Below the pieces are notes generated by a model. That model was not told where the DNA came from. It did no database searches and saw only the letters and a list, made by a program, of their open reading frames with translations. The position numbers and the translations under genes are program-made. Shown here one piece after another: positions 13,801-25,800 of a stretch of DNA of 64,000 nt. This DNA comes from Amaurobius ferox (taxonomy: Eukaryota; Arthropoda; Arachnida; Araneae; Amaurobiidae). Each line of letters starts with the position of its first letter. Positions within the stretch are counted from its first letter, which is position 1. Location: assembly GCA_951213105.1 (NCBI GenBank), contig OX578136.1, forward strand, positions 68,371,230 through 68,435,229, read 5' to 3'.

Positions 13801-16800
13801 AATTGTTTAGTGTTTATTTAATAAAATCATTGTTGAAACAGAAAAAGAGTAGTACATTGAATCCATTTATGTTAAATCTACATTTTACGTTAGATCTACA
13901 TTATATGATCGAGAATCATTAGCGGGGTAAATCATGCAATGTAATTTATGCTTCCTATCTTCTAATACAATTTTAGTGTTTTCATTTAGTATATACAAAC
14001 GGGATCAGGATGTTTTATTCAGATCTACAAATTCAGAGCTACGAATTTAGCGGGATATTGCTAACTTGAAACTTTTCTTAAACATTGCCAAATTGATGGA
14101 AATGTCACCTAATTTTTTAAAACTGATGCAAATCAATGAAATTTATTTTGTTTTGTTAGAAGAGAGTACTGAAATGATGTTTCATTTGCATTTGTCTGTC
14201 AGTTCAACCATCCTACTTAGTAACACATTTAGCAAATTTTTAAAATGTCACCAAATTGATATAGATATTTGTAAATCCATAAAAATATCTTGAAATTGAT
14301 AAAATTGCATAAAATAAATGAAATGAATTGTGTTTCGTTAGGGGATAGTATTGTGATGATGTTTTGTCAAATTGTCGCCAAGTGGGACTGTCAGTTCTAC
14401 AGTCACACTTGGCGATAAATTGGGCAATTTTTTAAAATGTCGCAAAATTGACAAAAATTTCGCCAAACCTTCCATAGAGTTAGCATTATTCAGATATTTT
14501 TCCCACCAATTTATTTGAAGTAAATGATATCATGTCGCTTCGCAACAGATTTAAATCCAATGTATTTATGAGGCAGATGATTTTTATTAAATCTTTTCCG
14601 ATTTGAATAAAGAAGATATGTATATAAAATAAATTTCATTGACATTGCATTTTTGACTGGATAATATCAATTAAGGTCATCAGGTTTAAACATTATTATT
14701 ATTGATATTTTCAGGGATTATTAATTCAGAGATTATTGATATTTTCAAGTTATTATGCCATTGTTTTATTGCAGCAAAAATTGTTGAAACTCATATATTG
14801 TACGTTGTACAAGTAATCTTCTACAAATGCATGGGTATATCTTCTAATGTACGAGAATATAAGTAGTACAGGTATATTGGAATATATATTTACATATATT
14901 GGAATCAAATACGGCCTTCAGGAATTAAGATTATGGGGATTATTGATATTTTCAATTTATTACGTCATCTGTTTTATTTTGGCAAAGATAATTGAGACTC
15001 ATATTGTAATATGGGTAATCTTCTACTAACTCTCGAACATATCTTCTAATCTACGACACTATAAGTAGTATGGGTACATCTTCAAATATAATTTTAGCAC
15101 TTTCATTTTGGCATATATTGGAATCAATTACTGCCTTCAGGTTTAAAGATTACAGGTTTATTGATATTGTAATTTATACATGTAATCTACTAATACAGGT
15201 TATATCTTCTAATATTCGCGCATATAAGTAATATGGATTTCATATAATTTTAACATTTTTATTTTGCATATATTGATTCAATTCCATATTTTTTGTAAAT
15301 TTACTCACAAAAGGGACCAAAATGTTTTATTCTTCAGATCTGCCAGTGAAGATAATTTTGTATAGTGAGAACAGAGATTCTTAAACTTCTTTTTAGGAGC
15401 ATTGCATTAAATATTTTAACAGAATATTTTGATTAAAAATGTCATTTAGTATACTATAGGAATTTGCACATGATTTCTTTTAAGTTTCTTTATACAGTAC
15501 AACCTCGAAAATCCGTAAACCTCCAAAATCCGGACGTTTTCCAAATTTTCGGGTTTTTATTTATTTATTTTTTTTTTCCCCGGACTGACGAAGTCGGGGA
15601 TTTAAAACAACAGGGTAAAATTATTTATCTGGAATTATATTTTATAAGCAAATACCGTATTTTTTCCGGTTGACTTTCTGAACCTGGAAATGAAACAAAA
15701 GTTTAGATGGACGGCCGTAGATTGGCTCGTGGTTGGAGCATGAATTACGTTGTTGGCGTTAATCCCTCCTCCCCCTTATTCAAGTCACAACTCCCGATGA
15801 ATTATTTCACGTAAAATATACATCGTTATTTAAATACGAAATTTTTTTATCAAAATTTCCTTTTCTCATTACTGAAAAAGACATTTTTCTGAAACAATGT
15901 AATTTTTAATATTAAACACTTTAAAACGTTATCGTAACATTTGATCACAGATTGTTCAATTAAATCTAAAAATTCCGAGAATTCATATTAACGTTCACAG
16001 AAATTTATTTTGTTTACTTAGTAGTACGAATTCCATTCTTCAATGTATTCTGTTTTGCCTTCAGAATCTCCTCCCCCTTCCGATATCTGACGATTTTTTC
16101 GTTCTCGTCGAACGTGTCAGCTTGAAATCAACTGCCTTTGTTAACTGCCTATATTTTGCCTTTTTTGTTTAAAAAGCCATATTTATATACTATAAATAGC
16201 AAATAAATAACTACACTGCTGGCCATCCAAAATGCAACACCATAAAGGAAGCATCCAATAAGCATGAAATTAGCATCATACGTAGACCTCGATAGGGAAT
16301 ACAAATGATTAGAATTTTAGCTCATATGCAAATCATGTGCGCCAGTAGCGCCACCTACAAGAGCTATATAAGGGGAGAAGAGAAGGCTGTTTTTCAGCAC
16401 AGGAATGTTGTTTTCACCCTGTATTTTTGTGTGGGAAGCTTCAGTATGCCTCGTTGAAGAATACGGCAGCCATTTCAGCACGTTTCTGAGTTTGTCAGAG
16501 GAATAATTGTGGCTTATAGAAATTGCGGATTACCCTTCCGAGAAATCGGTGCTCGTGTTGGACGAAATCAAGCCACGGTGATGCGAATATGGAATCAGTG
16601 GGTGCAGAAGGGACGGACCAACCGACAGGAACGATTGCACCAACCTCGTCGCACCACCGAACGTGAGGACAGGCATATTGTGCGCATGGCAATGATGGAT
16701 CGCACTGCAACATCAACAACCCTAGCGCAAGAATTAAGGTCTGTTTCACAACAATCTGTGTCAGCATGTACCATTCGACGTCGTCTGCAGCAACGGACAA

Positions 16801-19800
16801 TTTCAGAAAGGCGTTCATTGCTGCGATTACCTTTGACTCCAGACTATAGGCGTATGCGGCTGCAATGGTGCGTTGAACGCCGGACATGGACAGACGAATG
16901 GCACGGCATTGTGCTTTCAGACGAATCACGATTCTGTCTACAACACGACGATGGTCGTATCCGGGTTTGGTGGCACCGTGGCGAGAGAGTGCATAACTCT
17001 TGCGTTATGCATCGCCATACCGGTCCTTCACCTGGCGTTATGGTTTGGGGTGGCATTGGATTTTACTCCCGCACCCCCCTAATAGGCATTGCCGGTACAT
17101 TCAACAGCCACCACTACATTTCTGAAGTTTTGGAGCCTGTTGTCCTACCTTACTTTCAAGGCTTGCCTGCTGCCAAGTTTCAACAGGACAATGCGAGACC
17201 ACACGTGGCACATATCGTTCAGCATTTCTTCAATGCCCACCAAGTTGCACTGTTTCCTTGGCCCGCCCGTTCTCCAGATCTGTCGCCCATTGAAAACGTC
17301 TGGTCGATGATTGGCAAACGACTGGCCCAGCAAACAACACCAGCTGCTACGACGGATGAAGTTTGGCAACGTGTGGAAGCAGTATGGATTGACATACCCC
17401 AAGAACACATTCAAAGTCTCTTTCTTTCAATGCCGAGGCGCGTAGCAGCAGTTATTGTCAGCCATGGCGGCTGCACAAAATACTGATTTCTTCATGTTCC
17501 GCAAGTCGAACGGGGCTGTATTTTCAATCAATTCATCCTTTTACTTTATGTCCTTTGTCCAATAAATTTGGCTTTGATATCTCTTGTCTTTCATGGTGTT
17601 GCATTTTGGATGGCCAGCAGTGTAAATAATATCGTATCGCACAGAACCGAGCAACAAGGTCATTAACACACAGACTTCTCAAAGGGCTCGGCTGCATTTA
17701 CGATTAAGAGCTAAGCAGATTCCTTTCTTCGGTTTCTCTGCCCCACCGCGTCCCGGTGCTGCAGCCTAGTAATGACTCATCGTAATTTAGAAAAATCATT
17801 GAGAGGAGAAATATTTTTGTGTTTTGGAAAATATATTTATTTTATCTACTGCGATATGTTTTACATATTTGACTATTACTAATAAAGTTTTTACTTTATT
17901 CAGAGTCATCAGCCTTTTTAAACATAACGTTATATAGATGCTGGAAAATAAATAAAACTTTTAAGTTCTTATTTTTTGTTTTTCATTCATTAATAGCAAA
18001 AATGGTTTAAACACATTTATACCTTTAAAGATATCATCAAAAGTGCTAATCCTCGATCTTTATTAAATCTCGGCACTTCATTAAATTTTCCGGCGCTTCA
18101 TTAAATCTCGACAAAGCCGATATAACGGAAGTTGTGCACTGTGATGATGATGCGCCAATCGTAAATAAATTGAGTGATGGCATAATTCGCAATATGATAT
18201 TAAATAAAAAAAGATCAAAGTAGCAACAATAAATGCGGAGAAGAAAAAATACCCATTGACAATCTTATGCAAACAATCGATCAAAGGTCTTGAACAAAGA
18301 AGTTTTATAACCGAGCAGAAATAATGTCCATCTACAGGATAAAGACAATGACATTATGCCCGAAATTCGTGGTAGAGTTACAGCTGCTAACCGATGTTTT
18401 TTCGGCCTTAAAAGGTACTTAAAGTCTGACTTCATCAGCAGAAAAACGAAGATTATAATCTACAAAAGTTTAATCAGACCCATTCTTACCTACTCTGCTG
18501 AGACTTGGGCAATGACAGAAAAAGTTAAAGACATCATTTCTGTTTTTGAGAGAAAAATCTTGAGAGGTATTTTTGGTGGCTTAAATTGTAACAACATCTG
18601 GAGAAGAAGAACTAACTCAGAACTTTTAAAGAACTCTTTTAAAGAACCAGATATAGTCAATTACATCACGATTCAGAGAATTAAATGGGTGGGTCACCTG
18701 TGCAGGATGGCCGAAAGCCGTACAACAAAAAAGATCTTCTCTGCCAGACCATTCGGCACCCGTAAAAGAGGAAGACCTAAACTCAGATGGCTCGACTGTG
18801 TGGAAAAGGACTTTAAAATTTTAAAAGTTTTGAACTGGAAGTCTTTGGCCAGGGATAGGGGAGCCTGGAGTTCTATACTGCGGAAGGCAAGGGCCCATCC
18901 TGGGCTGTCAGGCCACTGAAGAAGAAGAAGACAGGATAAAGAAAACTGCTTTCCCATAAACCAAAATTAATGAAATAACAAATGTTAATTCAAATATTTA
19001 AACGAAATGATAAAATGTAATTTTATCATTTCGTTTCGTTCACACATTCTAAATTATTAATGTGTATGTTATTTCTTAGAAATTTCTTTTGCCCTATTTT
19101 TTAAATTAAATAACTTAACTTTTGCCATTATTTTTACTAAAAGTAGTGCTTTATAGCATATTTAGTTAATATTAAATCGGAATTTTATTAAAATTCTATA
19201 ATCCGGAAAAATCGATAATCCGGAATTGGCAAAGTCCAGATTTTTGAGGTTGTACTGTATTATATACTTCGTATAAAGAACGGGTATGCTACTAGTATAT
19301 AATAATACAAAGGGCTTAATTCTAGTTAAAAATTAAAATTTTCTAATTTTTCCAAATTCTTGACTTGTTCAATTTTTTAAAATTCTCCTATAAATCAAGG
19401 TTTTTTTCAGTTTTCCAGGTAGAGCAGAAAGAAACCCAACTAAAACTAATCAATACAATAGAACTGAATATATTATATTATATTATATAGTAATAATATA
19501 TTTTGACAACATTATTTTCATATAACCCTAATTTGTATTGATATACAGTTAATGAAGTGGAAAAGAAAAAATATACCAGAATTTTATATGGCACTTTTAG
19601 CACCATTTAACAAGTAAAATAAACACCAAAAATTTGAACCTAAAACACTAAGTCACTGAAAACAAGAAAGATCAATCATGCTTAAAGCATTGATTATGAA
19701 ACACTTTCCAACTTCAATGCAATTTTATTTAAACATCTCTAAAATGCAATACATTCCTTGGTAATATTTTAAAAGTTATCACAATACTACGAGGTAGAGT

Positions 19801-22800
19801 CAATAAGTTCCTGGAATGGTCGCCTACATTCACACAGGTGTTCGTTGGAGGGAAATATCTCTTTTGGAGGTTGTCAGCACTAATAAGGAAAACACACAGC
19901 CATCTGGAATTCATTTCCGGTATTGTCGGCATTAGCTGCAGATAATTTCCAACAAAGTGAATTTTTCATTCGTCAGATTTTGAAATGCCGTCTTTAGAGC
20001 TGCGTGCAAACATCAAATTCTGCGTTTTGCTCGAGAAATCACCTTCCGAGACGCTCAAGATGCTGAAGAAAGCATACAGAAACGATGCTATGAAAAAAAA
20101 AACGGCTGTGTACGAGTGGCATAAGCGTTTTCGTGAAGGTCGCACAAACATCGAAGATGACCTTCGGACTGGACGGCCGTCCTCTTCCACCGCAAATGAG
20201 AATGTTAAGCGTGTTCGAGAAATCAGTCGTGCGGACAGACGAATAACCATTGATGCTATTGCCTCTGAACATACATCATGTTTGTTTGCACATGGTTCCA
20301 AAAATATTATCACCTGAACAAAAAGAAGTGAGAGTGAACATGTCCAGGGATTTGATTGACATGGCTGATGAAGATGACAGCTTCTTGAAGAAAATCGTGA
20401 CAGGTGATGAGACATGGTGCTTTCTTTACGACCCTCAGACAAAATGTCAGTCAAGTGAATGGAAAGCAAAAACATCATCAAGGAAGGAAAAATTTCGCTT
20501 GGACAAAAGCTGAGGGAAAGTGATGCTGGAGGTGTTTTTCGATTACAAGGGCGTCATTCACTACGAATTTATTCCTCAAGGCCAAACTGTCAATAAAGAA
20601 CTTTACCTGGAGATCCTTAAACGATTACGAGATGCAATCAGACGAAAACGACCTGAAAAATGGGCAACAAACTATTGGTTTCTTTTACACTATAATGCTC
20701 CACCACATCGAGCTGTGAATGTGAAAAAGTACCTTGCCAGAAACAGTGTTACCATTCTGGAACACCCTCCTTATTCTTCTGACCTAGCACCAGCGGATTT
20801 TTACCTGTTTCCACGGCTGAAAATGAAATTGAAGGGACACCGTTTTGTGGATTCAGATGAGGTGATCGAAAATGCGACGAAGCAACTGAAGGACCTCTCA
20901 AGAAATGGATTTCAGGAGTGATTTGAACAGTTTTACGAATGCTGGAACAAGTGTGTGGATGCAGGAGGACAATACTTTGAAGGCCAATAAGGTAAAATTA
21001 TTGTTCTATTTTTTAATAATTTGTAATTGACCTATTCCGAGAACTTTTTGACCCTACCTCGTACATTAATTTATTATATTTGAAAACTTAAACCTTCATC
21101 GAAAAAAATGAACTTCATTCAAATGACGGCATTGAAATATAAATTGTTTGATTTAAACATCTCTAAAATGCATTACATTCCTTAGTAATATTTTTAAAAT
21201 TATCACAATACTACGATAATTTATTATATTTGAAAACTGCATCGAAAACAACTGAAATTCATTCAAATGACGTCATAGAAAAAATAACATGCATGGCTCT
21301 CTCTATAAAAGCAGCATTTCATTCATAAACAATTTCCCATTCATTTCATTCATCACAATACTATAAAAATTTATTTTATTCAAAAATTAAGACCATGGAG
21401 CTAAAAGTAATTAAACTCTATGCTTAAAACTTCATCGAAAAAAATCGTCCTTCTCTTTGCAAAATCAATGAATATCATTCATATCAGCTATGCAGACTCC
21501 ATGAGCTAAATAATTTTGCATTAAAGAAATATAGCAATTCTTATACAACTCATTCTACATATTTTGCTGTTTACATTTTACATAAGTGAAAAATAGGCTT
21601 TGTTGTAGAAATAATCAAATTTGGATGATCATTTAAACTCAAATATATTGTAATTGCATTGTTTCAGTATGTAGATGCACAGAATTTAAGCAAAAATAAA
21701 GTGGTTTTAGGACGGATACAACACGCAATATGAATTAAAAAGAAATTTAAAAATCACGATTTTGACACAAGATGGATGCCGTACTTTCCGACCGTCCAAA
21801 TAGTTGCTCAAGTCCTTTGGATGAGTCGGACGGCCTGGGTTTTCCACAAAATGGATGCCATATATCATTTTGAAGTGGGTCACATGATCTTTTCATATAA
21901 TGATCACGTGATCGCTTCATATAAGAGGTGTTGTTATTATTTTAATTTTTATTTATAAACTACTGAATATATTTCACTGAATTTTTTAAAATATATTTTA
22001 TGGAATAATATTAAGCACGCACATTCCTTCTTCCATCTGATGAAAACTTTCAAAACAGTTTTCTTTTTCAACTTTAATTTTAGTTAAATTATTCCATGTT
22101 TGATATGCATTTGAACTATAAAGTTCTGTAAATGTAAACCCTGTAAGCATATTTGCTCTAAAACAAATATTTAAAAATATAGATTTCCAGTTTGCGCCAT
22201 TTGCAGGAAGATGTTTATGTTGATTCTGCAGATTCAGTCAAAACAGAGGATGATAGAAAGGGTGGGGGAGAAAAGTTGTTGGATTAGAGCTATGATTTTA
22301 GCCGGCTTGAATGAAATATGGGATAACTTATTTTCTTTATATTATTTACTAATTGTCTTTAGCTACCAGCATAGTCGCTTCTTAAAAATTCTCTTAATAT
22401 GCTTTTTTGCTGTAGACTGCGTATCTCTGCGACACTCGAAAGTCATGGCTAAGGGTACTCCCATTTGTAGTTCATGTAATAGCTATCGACTGTGTATTTG
22501 TCCACGGCCGCCCTTAGAGAGGATCGGACACTGCTCAAGTGGTGGGACCCAGACTCCCTAACAATTTTTAATGGAGAAGACATGAAAAATGCACAAAAGA
22601 GGAAAATGAAATATGAAGGGGAACCCAGGAATTTTTATGCATGGCCCTGATCTGACCACTATGCGTTATATACAATATAATGAAAACTCTGCTCCATGCA
22701 ATAATGATACATGGACTGCGCGGATATATTTAATTCGCGTAGCGGATTTACTCCCAATGCAAGTCACACAATAGCTATTGGCTGTGCATCTGACCACGGC

Positions 22801-25800
22801 CACCCATAAGGAGGGACGGGGACCACTCAAGTGGTGGGGCCCCCAATATTTTTTTGAGGGAGGAAAAGACATGAAGAATGCACAAAAGAGGAAAATGAAA
22901 TATGAAGGGTAACTCAGAAATTTGTATCAGCAGCCCTGATCCGACTACTACGCAGACGGATGCAGTATGCGTTATATATAATATAACAATAACTCCGTTC
23001 CATGCTATAACGATTGAACATATTTAATTCACGTAGCGGATTTACAAAATTAAGCGCCTTCTTTTAATGAATGTATGCAATCAGCATACAATGCATGCAA
23101 TAACGATATATACCCTGTGCGGACACATGCAAATTGTGCGATATTGTGTTATGAACATGCGCACTATGCAGGCTTATGGATTAACAGATTAGTCCGTTGC
23201 ACAACATCTGCATAGCAGATTTGAAACACAAAATAAATCCTCTTATATTAGCAGACTCGTCTTTGACCAGCTCCGCGGATGCATGTAATAATAATAACAA
23301 TCAAGTTCATTTAATAATGATACGCCCGCTTTAGGGACGCATGCAGATGCAGTAGTTGTTCGCGTACTCGCCTGATATGTGAATTTACAGCTAAAGATAT
23401 GGATGCTGCACAGATACATGAACGTACGTTGCTTGCACTATTAATAACTCTGCTTCATGGGATAATGATTAACTTCGCAGCTAAACATTTGCTAATCCAT
23501 AGTTCAAAACTTTATACGGTGATTTTATGGAGATTTCTGGAATTTTATTTAAATCAGGGGTTTTTTTTGTAATCAATATATAACAAACAATTAACAAATA
23601 TTTTCAACGTTTAAATATATTTTATCCCTTAAAATCATCAAACCTAATTGATTAATGAGAAAATACTAAAAATCAAAATTTAATAAACTCTAAATTTATA
23701 TAAATTCAATAATTGTAATTGCTGGCGACAGGGAAGTATTTAAAAAATTTTTTGCTGCTGTTTCCCCTTTCCTTATAACTTAACGTGCTGATGCCACTGT
23801 TGGCAGAGCGGCAGTTTAGCAGAGGGTAAGATGCAGTTGTAAAGTGTTCTTTAATAAAAGGCAAATTCGTCAAACACAAATATCACTTTTATTATAGTGA
23901 GATCCATTGCTTAAGACATGGTTACAAAACATTGTAACGTCGTTGCAAAGCCAAACAGCATGTACAAAAATGAGCTAGCAAGCTCATGAAAAGGGTTGAT
24001 AAACAGTTTATGACTAGGCACACACACTCTCAGTTACTTATACTGTTGCTATAACATTGGTAAGTAGAGAAAAGCTACATTACCACTAATGCCGTGCTTG
24101 TTTACGAAGCCACCATCGTCGGGTCACATGTCATGGTATTACACTGAGTCCAAGACCGCGAAAAATTAACTTGGTCTCTTTAAAATTGAAAGAGCCAACA
24201 CTAGAAACATTTTATTACACCTTCCGAAATAAACTATCAGAACTTGACTCGTACTTTCGTTTAAGCAACTTAGCTGACAACGCTAACATACCGCAACATA
24301 CTCAAACCGAGTATTTGCTAAGCATCAGATCATTCGATCATCCAAGTCCCTGTTAAGACCAATTCATAAAACCATCGAACCATAAGTAACTGAGAATGCG
24401 TCCTAGCATATATACACAGTGATGGGTAACCTCCGGAACACAACCGTTGATGGCAGCGCCCTCACAATAAGCAAATCAGGATGAGCACACGGCGAGAAGG
24501 CGATTTGCATGAATGATATGTTCTGTTCTCATTATGAGTCGTTCACGGGAACGATAAAACCATTCTTAAAAATGAAGATACGTTCCCGCGAAAACGAGAA
24601 TCGCGATAAAAACAGAACCAAGTTTTCAACAGTAATTGCTAATAAACCCAATTGCTCAAGACTATAATTGCATTTGATGTAAAAATAGCATTAATTCAAT
24701 GATAAATTTGTTCTCAACAAAAGAAACATTTTCATACCTTAGTGGTGGTGGCTCCAGTCCGATGAAGCCAAAATGGCTTTGAATGAATAACATATTGTAA
24801 AATAAAACTTCAGTAAAGTTCAATAAAGCTATTCGATTTTTTCAGATTCATTTATATTGTTTACAGGATTTCAAAGTGCTACAAATGACTCGCTAACTGT
24901 TTATAGTTAGTTAGTACATTAGTTTTTACAACGATTTTATCTGGATGCTTTGACCATAAACTTCAGGTTAAACTATAAAATTATTTTACGAACTTGTTTT
25001 TCGGTATATAAATTAAACTTATCTGACCTGAAATCAACCTGACATATAATCCATAAACTTGCCTGGTGGCACATAAATATGTACTTAAACCTAACCAATC
25101 ATTACAAATTTTTAGAATCTCCAAGTTCATTTAATGCCCTAATTTTTTAAACAAAATAAGATTATCTCATACTTATGCACAAATATTTCACCAAGGAGTA
25201 AGTAACAAATTCAGCTGAAACAATAGTAACATTTTAAGTAAATTACAGATTTCCCACACGTTGGAAAACCCAGGTTAAAATACTAAAATATCAAAATTAT
25301 AACCACTATACTTCGAAAACAAAGAGCTCATCCAAAATCCAATTATATATACTTGTAGGGATTTCAAAGAGCTATATGTTTGCATAATTGTTTACAGGTT
25401 TAGTTTTTGAGATAGCATTACAAACTTGAAAAAGGGGAAATTTTCATTCTTCAACTCGATAAAAAGATAACTCGAAAACTATAAGCGCATTTTTAAAATA
25501 TAAATATAAATTTAACAACTAAATTTCCTAATACATATTTTTATTGCTTACTATTTATATCTGTCTTTTATGGTTTGGAAGATATTTTGAGTGAAAAAAT
25601 ACAAAATGAAAAAAAAAAACACTTGATCGGACAGATACTTTTTTAAGTTTTTCAAAAAACAAGTTCAAAATATTAAAAAAATGAAATTAATTTTATATAT
25701 TCACAATCTGGACCCTATTTTCTACAAAACAAGAAAATATATTTATATTTTTGTCTATTAGACTTGGAGGTATAAGCGACCAAAGTGTATACATTTTTTT

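Larger units (their letters stand above)
13132..15494. other. AT-rich intron sequence with old repeat remnants
   Basis: No coding region was seen. The stretch contains the CGCCAA-type hairpin (14375-14415) and a degenerate array (14680-15270). Around 13410-13490 is a patch AACAGAGTGTTTGTTTGATG followed by GC-richer sequence that looks like an old repeat terminus, but I could not classify it. Confidence 0.4.
15495..19257 (+). mobile_element. Pogo/Tigger-like transposon carrying two younger insertions
   Basis: The left end CAGTACAACCTCGAAAATCC and the complement of the right end (CAGTACAACCTCAAAAATC) form terminal inverted repeats flanked by TA (15493-15494 and 19258-19259). CAGT..AACCTCG ends are typical of pogo/Tigger elements. 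A decayed transposase C-terminus survives at about 18118-18345 and continues after the LINE. Removing the nested Tc1 (16214-17622) and LINE (18346-18930) leaves about 1.77 kb, so much of the host element's own coding sequence has been lost. Confidence 0.8.

Noticed and set aside
16495..17414. Several minus- and plus-strand frames overlapping the Tc1 transposase
   Set aside because: They are shadows of the 325-codon transposase frame.
24171..24356. 61-codon frame in the 23.7-24.6 kb block
   Set aside because: It lies between inverted arms, without recognised similarity or splice signals.
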